From assembly GCF_014066305.1 (NCBI RefSeq), contig NW_023501121.1:1-64000 (forward strand): 64,000 nt of DNA, given 5' to 3'. Below are positions 11,770-21,140 of this stretch, piece after piece. How positions within the stretch are numbered: position 1 is the stretch's first letter; the number at the start of each line of letters is the position of its first letter. Position numbers and translations under genes: made by a program. The notes beneath the pieces are model-generated. The model worked only from the letters and a program-made list of their open reading frames with translations, had not been told where the DNA came from and searched no databases. Source of the stretch: Letharia columbiana (Eukaryota > Ascomycota > Lecanoromycetes > Lecanorales > Parmeliaceae).

Positions 11770-13216
11770 CTATTTCAGCGGAGACACGAGACCTCTCAGC
11801 TGTAAATATGCGTCAGCGATTTTTCGGTACCGAAAACGTGAAAGATCATCGGCCAGCTGGTTAGCCTTCGTAGAGATCCAAGTAAGAACCCCTATGATGT
11901 CATGAGTAGCTGCCAGCATAGCTATATCGCGCAACTGGGCCATGGCTGGCCCATGCATGGAGGATTTACGTAGTCCATTGACGCATGCGTCGTTATCGTA
12001 GTAGAGAACCAAGCGAGATCCTCACTGATCTAGCCACAGCTCCATCGCGTGATGGACGGCCTTCATTTCTTTGAATTGTATGTCTTTGGAACGATGACGT
12101 GTGGCTGTTTTGATGCTGAAAACGTCCTTAGGTAGAACCGATTGGATGTGGTCGGGATGGTCTAGAACGTAGCCTCCCATACCGAATTTTCCAGACGCAT
12201 CAGTCCATATGTGCCACGTGACCCGACTGTCGACGTGGCGTATCAAGGCGACGCCATCCCAGTGCTTCAGGAAGGTGTCCCACCATAGCAAGTCTGCCCT
12301 CATATTGCCTGTGATCCGCACGATCACCGCAGGCCTTCGAAGGGCATCAAAAAGTCGCCTCAAGAATGCTCTTCCTGGAATTACGACTTTGGCAGCGAAA
12401 GAGAGGAAGCCGACCGCTGACTCGAGCTCCTGATGTGAGATAGTTGTTCTTTTTAGGAGGTCTTCCAGCGTGGTTCTCGCCCTGGCCAGCTTGTCCGGGG
12501 GGAGTCTCGCCTGCATGCGAATACTATCAAATTCGATTCCTAGGAACTCGGCTATGAAACCCAAAACATCCTTCGTGTGATTGATCTGAAGGCCCAATCC
12601 GCCACATAGGTGGTTGAATTGCTGGGTGTATGCAGTTGCGTCATCGCCTGGTGAGAGGATTGCGAAGGAATCGTCCAAGTAGTGGAGCACTACTCCCCAT
12701 AGAAAGATCGCGATCAAGATCCAAGTGAGGGCCTTTGCGAAGAGATCGAATAGGAACGGTGACATGCGTAGTCCGAATGGTAGATATCGTTCTTTCCAAT
12801 AGCGTCCATCGCAGTTCAAACCAAATAGCCATTGATCAGATGTAGCGACCGGTATGTGCCTGAAGGCGTCTTTGAGGTCTCTTTTGACGAATTGGGCCCC
12901 TGGGCCTTTCTGTAGCAGTGCTCCTACTGCGCCATCGTATGTAGCATATTCCAGTGCGCCCCAATCCTCCTGGATACCGTCATTGACTGAGTGGCCGTGT
13001 GGGAATGAGAGGTCGTGAATTCGCCTCCAACCTCCATCGTGTTTCGGTACCAAACCGAGCGGCGACCGGACGTACTGGGGCTCGTTTTGAGGGACAAACG
13101 GGTCAGGCGATGCTGTTGTAGCTGTTTTTGGAGGTCCGCCGGTAGTATTTGGGGTGCTTGACGTGCTGATAGGTGATAGTGGTTGCGGTAGGCTGGGATA
13201 TGGCCTCGAAAACCTA
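11770..13216 (-). pseudogene. Reverse transcriptase-RNase H of YR retrotransposon
   Basis: Open from 13338 (its first 40 codons lie in the inserted mariner-like repeat) to 12022. The RT motifs are SPLGLVPKHDGGWRRIHDLS, RDLKDAFRHIPV, LPFGLRMSPFLFD and the catalytic HYLDDSF. RNase H follows with WTDASGKFGMGGYV, KEMKAVHHAMELW and, after a TGA at 12022-12024, YYDNDACVNGL and KANQLADDLSRF. The TGA sits where the other copy has a residue between LD and GSRL, and CGA to TGA explains it. After it the frame stays open to 11770. The product would copy element RNA and remove the RNA strand. Upstream, the frame of NHYHLSA...ADLQKQLQQ (near 13150) is one base off from SPLGLVPK, so a second lesion exists. 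Confidence 0.88.
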
Positions 13217-14082
13217 TTTATGAATTGCAAATTAAATAAGAATGCTTGGCAAAGCTGATTTAGCTCCGCCTCCGACTTTTTGTTAGCGTCATTATAGAAA
13301 ATTGTAGAGAACGTACTTACCACTCTTGTAAAGGTCATAGAGAAGGTGGAGGATTTTGACTGATATTACGTAGTATTTCATTGTAACTACTCTATTATCT
13401 CCATAGTTAAATGCTCCAAATCTCGTTCAAATATATCAACTTGGCCGTTAAATATGTAGCCTGCAGTGCTCTGCTTGAAACCATCGTAAATCTATCACAG
13501 CCACTAACATCGATTGTATACTTTAGAAATCCTTCAAAATCGTTCTGAAAGACCGTCAATTCGTCTTGATACAGCCACGGCTTTTAACGCTGATAGTCAA
13601 GAAGAGCGTTTAAAGCAGCAGGTGAGAGGCTGCGGCATCGCCCTTGTGTATAAATATACCTGTCACGAGAAATCACGGTGTCACCATAGATAGCAAGGTT
13701 CCGCTCCCATCGATACGCCGTCGATACACTGAAATAGGCATCCGCAGCTACGGCTTCAGGTCGCCAATGGGATTCGAGTAAGAGTTGGGCACGCTGGCGT
13801 ATATAGGGATCCTTTCTAAATGGTGGCATCGCGTCCGGAGTAGATTAAGGGCTGGCGATGTGGCTATTACACGCCTAGGTCAGAGGCAAAATACCAGAAA
13901 AAGCGTGTATACCCACTAGCTTCGATATCACGAATATTCAACTGAGGTAGCAGACGACAGTGGCTATTGCAAGAGTGGCAATTACGTTCTCTACAATTTT
14001 CTATGAATGACGCTAACAAAAAGTCGGAGGCGGAGCTGAATCAGCTTTGCCAAGCATTCTTATTTAATTTGCAATCCATAAA
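13217..14082 (-). mobile_element. Mariner-like element inside the YR retrotransposon
   Basis: Two inverted arms of roughly 110 bp (13217-13325 and about 13972-14082) bound the segment; both contain TGCAAATTAAATAAGAATGC and GCCTCCGACTTTTTGTTAGC or their complements. Left of the first arm is TA (13215-13216). Removing the segment restores the pol reading AAG-ATA-GGT (KIGFRG), expected for this family, so the target was probably TA; the right-hand TA is altered. Inside, a minus ORF (13584-13829) encodes 81 residues with an HTH-like region (YIRQRAQLLLES, FSVSTAYRWERNL) typical of the N-terminus of fungal Tc1/mariner transposases. There is no DDE domain, so this is a non-autonomous deletion derivative. 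Its TIRs supplied the apparent start of the RT ORF. Confidence 0.7.
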
Positions 14083-14281
14083 TCTTGGCGCCCTTCCGAA
14101 GAATAGCCGAAAGCGTCTTGGCAAAATTCAGGTCCGGATGATCCTTCAACCATTTGGACCAACCATTGACTATCAACGGTCCTTGATAGAGCAGACCCGG
14201 GTCCAGTGGATCGTACAGCGCGTATGGGAACCCCTCAGATATGCACTGCACTTGGAAACACGATTGCCCAGTGGCAATTGA
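14083..14281 (-). pseudogene. N-terminal segment of YR retrotransposon pol
   Basis: Minus-strand frame reading EGFPYALYDPLDPGLLYQG and LIVNGWSKWLKDHPDLNFAK up to KGAK, where the mariner-like element interrupts it. The same frame resumes beyond the insertion as IGFRG. It lies between gag and RT and is part of the same polyprotein; the function of this segment is unknown to me. Confidence 0.6.
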
Positions 14282-14575
14282 TTGGAGCTACTCACAGCTG
14301 AGTTTTGGGCCTTAGGGCACTTATCTGACGAGTGATTTTGCTGACAGATTCAACAGATATGTGAGTAGATGCAACGCTCGCGAAAACAGCTACCTCTATT
14401 GGAATTCTTGCAAATGCCAGTTCCTTCGGCTGCAGCGGGCTTGTTGGGGCCAGACCCACCGGAATTTGGCTTGCTATTGCCCGCATGAGTCCTTTTGGGC
14501 ACGAGAAGGTCTCTGCAGCTCGGATCGTCCGCTTCCCAGGCCTTAGGATCGTCCTGGCCACCCTGAATTATTGGA
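14282..14575 (-). pseudogene. Gag-like zinc-finger region of YR retrotransposon
   Basis: Frame on the minus strand from about 14575: Pro/Ser/Gly-rich linker, then a CCCH finger (CKNSNRGSCFRERCIYSH, spacing C-x7-C-x4-C-x3-H) at about 14410-14357. After a TGA (14350-14352) comes a second knuckle, ICQQNHSSDKC. With CGA restored the second finger would read CRICQQNH. Such fingers package element RNA. An RIP-decayed copy of the same finger region can be traced at about 47520-47590. Confidence 0.65.
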
Positions 14576-15389
14576 CTTTATGGAGGATGAAGGATTGATT
14601 GTCTATGGGGTGGTATGTAGGCTACTTATACAAGTATACCATGTGAAGCCTATGCTAATTTGCCACCTGATTGCCACCATGAGGGGTAGCTACAACACAC
14701 TATGGTGCTGCAGCAGATTCCAACATTAATGCGCGCAGTAACAAAGGCGAGGTGAAGTTACGAGGATGGAGTCAAATGTATAGGTGTTTACAACCGCAAT
14801 AGGCGAATAGCATACAAATGGTGACTTTGGTAGAAGGTATATCATGCAACCTCGGACGGAACCAAACGACACTTGACACTGTTAACTTAATAAGCTTAAT
14901 AAGGTTAATAATGATCAGTGGTCCGGATGGGGGAGCTGGTTACAATTTGGACTCACGTCCGCTCATCCATGATGCTGCTCTTGGGCGGAAAACTAAACAT
15001 CCGTGACGGTGATGGAAAACTGGTGTACTGTTGGCGGTCATCGATAACGCCGCAATCGATGCCTTTAGCTCCCATTCGAGGAAGAGCCGGTAGCTCTTCG
15101 TCCTCTTCATTGGGACCAGCCCTACGGACAGAGATGACCCAACCGGACTCTAGTCTTGCTGCTGCCCGAGCTATCCAGCCAAGGAAACATCGCAGTACCT
15201 CTGTCCGTACAGATGATACGAGTTGCATGTCCACTGGTGTGTCACCTTACTCAGGCTCATGTTTATGCAGTTGCTAAGACTTAGACGGTACCACCTGCAG
15301 CAACGCTGACTCTTAGCGGCAACTTCAGCTCTGATAGGTCGGATGCGCAACACAGTATCTATGATGACCCAATAGAAGCGGCCCGCTAA
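14576..15389. other. Unassigned stretch before the RING gene
   Basis: About 800 bases. Overlapping frames occur on both strands around 14918-15277, but none matches anything I recognise. It probably includes the 5' non-coding end of the YR retrotransposon, whose boundary I could not fix. Confidence 0.35.
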
Positions 15390-16235
15390 AAATCCCAGGG
15401 TCCTGTGAATGAGGAACTCGTTGTTAGATTTGGCAGGCATCTTCAAGAGTTGAAGCGAAAGCATAAATAGGCCGAGTTGCGGGAGCATAACCTCTGTCAG
15501 CAGTGCGGGGATGCACCCAGTGAGCCAGTGGTTGCCAATTGCCTTCATGTGTTTTGCAGGGAATGCTCAACTCATTTGCACCACAGGGCAGCCGAACAAG
15601 ATATGGACGGGGTAGCTTGCCCAAAATGCGAGAAGACCATGACGGAGACACAGCCTTGGGAAGGTCTGAAAAAGTTCCGGCAGGTTGCTTTGTGGGAGGC
15701 TGGTCGCTACGTTGGTAGGAGAGATGACCGGAAGATTAAGAAAGACTACATTGACCTCGAGGACGAAGACACAGATCCACAAGCCTCAACATTCACGGTC
15801 GCCCAGAAGGAATTTCTCTTAAAGTCGATCAACAGCTTAATGAGGCACAGGTACGGCGAATGCTTTCGAAACTGTCTCAGTCCCACCTCGGAACTGAAAG
15901 CTCTCCGTACAATGAGGGAAAAACTTCAGGATGGTCTTTGTCCTTCCATTGAGGTCCTCAGAGCAGATTTTGATCGAATGGAGCAAACGTATCCACTTGG
16001 GGATGCTTACCACCACATACGTACCGAGCAGGCTCGAAGCCTTCGGACTGTTTTTGAGACATGCATGGGCGAATACCCTGGAAAGTGTGAGGACTTGGCC
16101 CCTCGAAAGAAAGCGAAGGCGAGGAAGCCTAAGGCCCCGTCTGCTGGAACCACTGCGCGAGCAGAGGCGTCTTCCCCGCCGCGAGCAGCAAAGACTGCGA
16201 TGCAGGGTAAGAGATATCCCAGAGACCACTGGTGA
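15390..16235 (+). pseudogene. RING-finger protein with bromodomain-like region, one in-frame stop
   Basis: Open from 15390 except for TAG at 15468-15470, where CAG to TAG fits a helical stretch (LKRKHK-stop-AELREHN). The RING finger follows at about 15495-15640: CQQC, CLHVFCREC and CPKC give the C3HC4 pattern of E3 ubiquitin ligases and RAD5/RAD16-type SNF2 proteins. Residues from about FLLKSINSLMRHRYGECF through TMREKLQDG, LRADFDRME and ARSLRTVFETCM resemble a bromodomain (acetyl-lysine reader) that has lost its central PMD-type segment; this part is tentative. The C-terminus is basic and Ala/Pro-rich, ending at TGA 16233. It could be the C-terminal part of a larger gene whose start was lost to the repeat upstream. 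Confidence 0.6.
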
Positions 16236-16822
16236 TTCCGGAAAGTATGGTTTTAGCCTTGAAGCGAACGGCATGTGTAGAGTACGCAATCAACTACAGA
16301 AGATAATCCTCTCTGGTAATTAGATTTGGAAGAATATAGAAGCCAAGCATTCAACATATAGTGGCGGAGCAGCGTAGACTTTGAAATATTACCACTGCGT
16401 ATAAGATGGTGATAGTAGATACGGCAGGAAAAGCAGAAGCTGAGAAGGGTTTCAGCCCCGAACCCGTTGGCTTTTCGGAGCCGCATGCAGTAAGAAGCAA
16501 TTATTCAGAGAGAGGCATCAGGTCAGTTTAGCAAAGTAGTCGATAGATTCTACCCTACACGGGCAGCCATCATGCCAGGTTCGTGAAATCCTAAGCCATC
16601 CCGATCTAACTCTTCTGAACCACTGCCGGCGGCTCACTTGCCGACACATCTCCAAGCTTCCTGTTGGTAAGTACTTGGTATTGCAGTTACTTGTATAATG
16701 AGACTTATCACTAGATATAGTATTCTTAATGATGTCTAAGGAAGAAGGATATCTATATACAGGAAACGCCTTCATATACCAATGACTAGGCCGAATGAGT
16801 ACTAGCGTAAGCGAGTGTTGAG
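16236..16822. other. Intergenic stretch
   Basis: Nearly 600 bases between the RING gene and the HHE gene, which converge here. No gene or clear repeat is visible. Confidence 0.4.
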
Positions 16823-17426
16823 TTACCGACACTTTCCTTCCTCCGGAAACGCCCTCAAGAGATCCATGAATTTATCAATCGGAGCCGCCAGCATCGCCGC
16901 GAAGTTCTCGAAGTATGGCTTGTTTGGCGCCGATGGGTGAGATCGTGTAGGAAGTATAAGCTTCGTCTTCTCGAAGTAGTTGGCAAGACTTTTGCTCTCC
17001 TCCCTTGTCAAGATTTCTTCGAGCCTGGGCATATCCTCATTGCTTTCATGCTCAATGTGCTTGTGCAGGTCCGTCATGAGGATGTCGAGAAGTGGGAAGA
17101 AGTCTTTGTTGTCGGGGCTCATGTCTTGGAGTTTGTAGAGGTTTTTCTTCATCTAGTGGCGGTTAGATATAGCCTCATCCCTCTGAACCGATACCAGGGC
17201 TGGCAATGGTGGACCAAGTAACTGGTCCACTACCCGTGGAACCGTTAGTTTCTCGTAGTTGATGGTGCGGTTTAAGGTCTACCAGTTGGTAGTTGATGTA
17301 GTTCTAACCTTAAAACCAACTGGTTCAACTGAACTGATAGTGAAGTAGTTTATAATAATTTTTTAAAAAGTCGGTAATAGGCTGACATTTTATAGGGCTG
17401 AAGTAGGGCTGAAATGGGGATTTTTA

Positions 17427-18538
17427 GCGATTTCGAAATAGATAAGATTACTTAGCAAAAAAATCGCGCTCAGCCTCCGACTTTGCTATCGGGCTAATTA
17501 CCGAATCATACCCCGAAACTATGAATCCTTACCGAATCATACCCCTAATTACTGAATCATACCCCTACACCAAAATTTGGGGTATGATTCGGTAAGGATT
17601 AATTGCTTGGGGTATGATTCGGTAATTTACCAAACTTGCTGTGTAGACTATTGGGAGTGAAGACTGTGTGTGAGAGTCACAGACTGGGTGTAGACAGGCT
17701 GGGGGGCCAAATTTAGCCTACTGTCTACTTAGGTTCAAATAGGGGTGTCTGGCTGTCAAGCGCAAAAAAGCCTGGTCCCGGGGGTGTCTGCGCTTGACAG
17801 CTAGATACCCCTATTTGAATCTAAATAGGGCCCCCGTAGGGCCCCCGTGAGGGCTGCTGCTAACACCCACTCGGCTTTCGTCTGATGTATTTAAGCTGGT
17901 AGGTCACGATCGGAGATATTTCCTCTTTTCTATGGTCGGATGGCCCAGGTCGCGAATTTTCTCCTTTGCGATTTTTATCATAAATGGCAAATTACCGAAT
18001 CATACCCCAAGTAATGGCAAATTACTGAATCATACCCCTAGGGGTATGATTCAGTAATTAGGGGTATGATTCGGTAAGGATTCATAGTTTCGGGGTATGA
18101 ATTAGTAATTAGCCCCTTTGCTACCAAAAATACATAAAAATTCAGGAGAAACCATGTTTTTCTTATCTAGATTCATGAATTTTTATTATTCATTAATCTT
18201 GTTTATATTAAAGTTATACTAATTTATTAATTCTATTACCTTTTTTTTCAGATTAATTTTAAGAGAATCTTTTTAATAACCTTGATATTGTATAGAAGAG
18301 TACGTTTACTTCGTCACTTTACTTAATAAAAATAAAAATTCAATTTAAAAAAACTTGATAAAAAAAATTAATAGAACTTGTTAAATAAACTAGATTTTAT
18401 ATAGAAAAGACTTCTTAATAATTAATATTCATAAATTTAGATAAGAAAAACATGATTTTTTTTTGGATTTTTTGGATTTTTGGTGGCAAAGCCGGAGGGG
18501 GGCGCGATTTTTTTCATTTCGAAATCGCTAATTAGCGT
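17427..18538. mobile_element. Mariner-type MITE, interrupted
   Basis: Terminal repeats begin GCGATTTCGAAAT and are flanked by TA on both sides (17425-17426, 18539-18540). The same element, uninterrupted, is at 30141-30627 (487 bp). Subtracting the nested element and its duplication leaves about 477 bp here. The AT-rich middle contains no ORF. Confidence 0.75.
17491..18115. mobile_element. 625-bp TIR element of the ACCGAATCATACCCC family
   Basis: The outer arms (about 77 bp) are inverted copies packed with the motif ACCGAATCATACCCC and its complement. Flanks CTTTGCTATC (17481-17490) and CTTTGCTACC (18116-18125) form a 10-bp duplication with one change. The empty site is preserved at 30190-30205 in the uninterrupted MITE, which proves the insertion. 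A 10-bp duplication suggests a Mutator-like mobiliser. Related copies are at 24835-25983 and 28770-29250, and partial arms occur near 57970. Confidence 0.8.
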
Positions 18539-18540
18539 AT

Positions 18541-19025
18541 TCAAAAACATCTGGAATGCTTGGCACCGGAGATCTTTCACACCACACACCCAAAATCGGA
18601 CTGTAGCATAGAAATCTCTCCGCAAAATTATTCAATAACACTGCTATCGTTAGTATAGGTCCTAAATGAAAAAGAGTGAGCCTATACTGAAGTCTTGGCA
18701 TGTTCCTTAGCCCCCCATTTATCTATTTTTAAGCTTCTTAAGCAGAGGCTATTTCAGTAGTTATGGGGATGTACTCTAGTTCTTGCTGCGACGGCGAGTG
18801 AGGGGCGGCGACGGCGGCGGTTCGATGGCTGCTGCGTTATTGATGCGTTTAGGAGGCATGGCTGAGGTTTATAGCTTCAAAATTGACCAAAGGCGACTAT
18901 TTGCGATGTGACTACTTGATTTGAATGATTTTGCGGAGAGATTTCTATGCTACAGTACGAATTTGGGTGTGTGGTGTGAAAGATCTCCGGTGCCAAGCAC
19001 TCCAGATGTTTTTGAATACGCTAAT
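18541..19025. mobile_element. 485-bp TIR element
   Basis: Inverted arms of about 100 bp begin ATTAGCGTATTCAAAAACAT. The left arm (18541 on) and right arm (to 19025) both carry GGCACCGGAGATCTTTCACA or its complement. No coding capacity. A fragment with similar arm sequence (GGCACTGAGAAAATCACACA) is at 24270-24290. Confidence 0.65.
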
Positions 19026-19612
19026 TTGTCACGGTACGCCAAGGCCTCCTCCAGAGCTACCACCCAATTGGGCCTAGCGTGGCTTGGCACCGCACATATC
19101 TGCCCCGCAGGCACATAGAATAATGAACATCTTTTACACCACACATGAATTCATGACCCAGTCATCCTTTCCCTTGACAGCTAATTGGTTTTCAATATAT
19201 GGTAGTTGGTGCAACTTCGATTTCCAAAATTCTAACAGTTGGTGCAATTTGCCCTCCAAAACCAACCATTTCCACCGTTGCCAGCCCTGACCAATACACG
19301 CACCGCCATATGCTGCTCGCGGTCCACGTCGGCCATCTCCTTCCCCTTTTGACTCTGGCAAGGTGCTCGCAGTCTTGATGTTGTCGGAGTACATGTCGAT
19401 GGCTCCGTGGTCAGCACCAATGGCTTCGGAGATGGTTCGTTGGTTCTCGTCATAGGCAGGGTCGCCTGCCAGCTTTGCTACGACAGGTTCCAGTGCTGAC
19501 ATGTTGATCGTAGGTCGTAGGTGCTATGAAGGTGTAGAGCGAAAATGGAGATCAGTCTATCTTGAAGTCTACGGGAACTGGACCCAGTCTATGATTTTGC
19601 CAGTCCCCGTCC

Positions 19613-20428
19613 TCAAGTACAAATTTGATCCTCATTGTGCCTATTACCATCACCACCGCCGCCTCTACCGCTTCCGCCATAATATCCACCGCCATTATCA
19701 CCCCTGTCCCCGCCATAGCTATCTGCTATCTGCCCATCACTCCGTGAACCTCCTTCTTCTACCACTCTACCTTCTTTCTCGGTGCCATTCTCCTCCTGCT
19801 CAGCATACTCCTGAGATAACCAAACTCCCAAGCCGCCTTCGCCCACAGGAACTTGAGTGGCTGTGCCGCCATTATTTTCCTTAGGCGGCACTCGGAGTCC
19901 CTGCCGTCGCCGGCCTTCTTGGGCTCGTCGGGTTAGGTGTCTGCTCAATTGGTAGTCGGTTCCCTTAGTTTCGGGCTCGTCGCGCCATAAGCCGAAGAGG
20001 TTAAGCTTGGACAAGACGGTCGCACTCGGTATTTCGGACTCGTGTTCTGACTCGACAGAGAGCACGGTTGGATACACTGCCGCTGCGCCAGAGGAAGGTT
20101 TTGCTGTATTGCTTCGATCTTGTACAGCTCTGGTCGGAGCATGTGGCCATGAGCTTAAGGACCTTGGGCAGCGCAATGCTACGGTTGGCGGGATTTTCAA
20201 GACAACTCGACCAAGGGATGGTACTACCAACATTTCGTTCAATCTTTCGATATGGAACGCTTGCAGTGTTATAAAGATGTGGAAGTAAGGGTTCAAGCCT
20301 GCAAATTTATGCATTTTCGAAATTTCGTGGGCCACGATAATGAGTATTTCCGGGTCAGATCGGATTTCTGTGAGCAAGTCTTGAGGTAACCACAGCAACA
20401 TCTCATGACCCAGAAGGTTCAACATCAC
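19613..20428 (-). CDS. Hypothetical protein, possible degenerate M48-type peptidase start
   Basis: A 271-residue open frame. Residues about 20-60 read DLLTEIRSDPEILIIVAHEI then SKMH, which loosely resembles the zinc-peptidase M48 context (AHExxH), but the second His of HEXXH is displaced, so catalysis is doubtful. The middle contains a basic patch (LSRHLTRRAQEGRRRQGL) and FGLWRDEPETKGTDY. The C-terminus is Gly/Asp-rich and low-complexity. Introns may be hidden between these parts. It lies just upstream of the HHE pseudogene on the same strand and diverges from the stomatin-like gene. I cannot assign a function and the frame may not be a single exon. Confidence 0.35.
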   Translation of the reverse strand: MMLNLLGHEMLLWLPQDLLTEIRSDPEILIIVAHEISKMHKFAGLNPYFHIFITLQAFHIERLNEMLVVPSLGRVVLKIPPTVALRCPRSLSSWPHAPTRAVQDRSNTAKPSSGAAAVYPTVLSVESEHESEIPSATVLSKLNLFGLWRDEPETKGTDYQLSRHLTRRAQEGRRRQGLRVPPKENNGGTATQVPVGEGGLGVWLSQEYAEQEENGTEKEGRVVEEGGSRSDGQIADSYGGDRGDNGGGYYGGSGRGGGGDGNRHNEDQICT

Positions 20429-20562
20429 TATTACTACTGCGTGTAACCAGGTTTTCTTTCTAGTGCCCTTTTAAGTACCAATTTTTGACAATATTCTTCC
20501 AATGTTATTAGCTGATCCTTTGCCTATCAACCCACCTTAAGGCTATTGATTACTCTTGCATC

Positions 20563-21140
20563 ATGGCGGCATCACGGGCAGTTTTCCGTTTTCCCGGCAA
20601 ATCACCAACGTTGACGCCCTTCTAATCTGTTCATTGAACAGTTCCTTCTACATTTTGATGCTGTCCTACCTACGCTACGCCTCAACAGCTCGTGCTAAGC
20701 CTGGTGCCTCACCTCCAAAAAGAAGCTCCTTCACGGTGATCGAATACTACAAAAGAGGAGTAGTCTTCCGTTCGGGAAAGTATTTTGGAGAGAAGGGTCC
20801 AGGACTTCGGTGGAGTTTTCCGGTCTTCAACGAGGTTCGCAATGTGGATATGAGGACTAGGACCATCCAAATTCCATCCCGGGAGCTTATGACTATACAT
20901 GTGGTTGTTGCTGCTTCTTGTAAAGGTTGGAGGTCCTTTGAACGCGCTCTGCAGTATTGAGATATTGCGATGCCGCTGTCAATGGAGCCGCTCAGGGATT
21001 CGGATGGCCCATTCTCTCCTTCTTGCCTGGAAATCTGAGAGACTGATCTGCAGATTTACGATAGACGTCAGTGCGCGACCAACTTTCCCGTGCAGTATTC
21101 GACGAAGTGTTACACGATCGAAACTGACAGCCAAATGGTA
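20563..21140 (+). pseudogene. Stomatin/SPFH-family (mitochondrial SLP2-like) protein, broken
   Basis: A likely start at 20563 (MAASRAVFRFPG, presequence-like) is in a different frame from the main block, which reads YLRYASTARAKPGA then FTVIEYYKRGVVFRSGKYFG, KGPGLRW, and VDMRTRTIQIPSRELMT, the diagnostic N-terminal half of an SPFH domain. The next part is frame-shifted (about 20930-20965, GGPLNALCSIE), followed by NGAAQ and TSVRDQLSRAVFDEVLHDRN (about 21067-21126), corresponding to the LRxxxG...ERD helix. Internal stops lie at 20958-20960 and near 21040 and 21060. SPFH proteins scaffold inner-membrane domains in mitochondria. A GTAAGC donor at 21138 suggests that further exons once followed. 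Confidence 0.65.

Larger units (their letters stand above)
10537..14575 (-). mobile_element. DIRS/Ngaro-like tyrosine-recombinase retrotransposon, damaged copy
   Basis: Minus-strand order is zinc-finger gag remnant (14575-14283), pol N-terminus (about 14281-14083), RT-RNase H (13216-11770), tyrosine recombinase (about 11769-10773) and 3' terminal region. This gag, RT, RNase H, YR order without an aspartic protease or DDE integrase is characteristic of YR retrotransposons; I see no methyltransferase domain, so Ngaro-like is at least as good a label as DIRS. Damage: TGA at 14350-14352 and 12022-12024 (each from CGA), a frameshift before the SPLGLVPK motif, a one-base shift near 11603 and a mariner-type insertion (13217-14082). 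A plus-strand copy lies at 30.6 and 49.3-51.6 kb and an RIP-destroyed copy at 44.8-48.8 kb. Confidence 0.85.
17195..19289. mobile_element. Non-autonomous hAT element with nested insertions
   Basis: Both ends start CAGGGCTGGCAA (left CAGGGCTGGCAATGGTGGA, right complement CAGGGCTGGCAACGGTGGA), the classic hAT terminal pattern. Flanks ACCGATAC (17187-17194) and ACCAATAC (19290-19297) form an 8-bp target duplication with one G-to-A difference. It sits inside the HHE intron. It encodes no transposase; most of its length is three other inserted elements (17427-18538, 17491-18115, 18541-19025). Confidence 0.85.
16823..19502 (-). pseudogene. Hemerythrin-like HHE domain protein, split by a hAT element in its intron
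   Basis: Exon 1 (19502-19304) starts MSALEPVVAKLAGDP and contains TISEAIGADHGAIDMYSDNI, an HHE-type first helix with its metal-binding His. Exon 2 (17152-16823) reads MKKNLYKLQDMSPDN, then DLHKHIEHESNEDMP with the second HHE-type metal site, and PTRSHPSAPNKP. The intron is 17153-19303 (GTGCGT donor, CTAAC branch, CACTAG acceptor) and contains a 2,095-bp hAT element. Without it and its 8-bp duplication the intron would be 48 nt. The central helix expected between the exon 1 halves (ELARHSIGEE-like) is missing, and KGKEMADVDREQHMA, which should join it, is in another frame, so an internal deletion has destroyed the gene. The family binds di-iron or other cations and is often stress-linked in fungi. 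Confidence 0.8.

Noticed and set aside
14881..14912. Possible telomere-like or origin repeat (TTAATAAG units)
   Set aside because: Only about three imperfect units; no telomeric TTAGGG tract is seen anywhere in the window.
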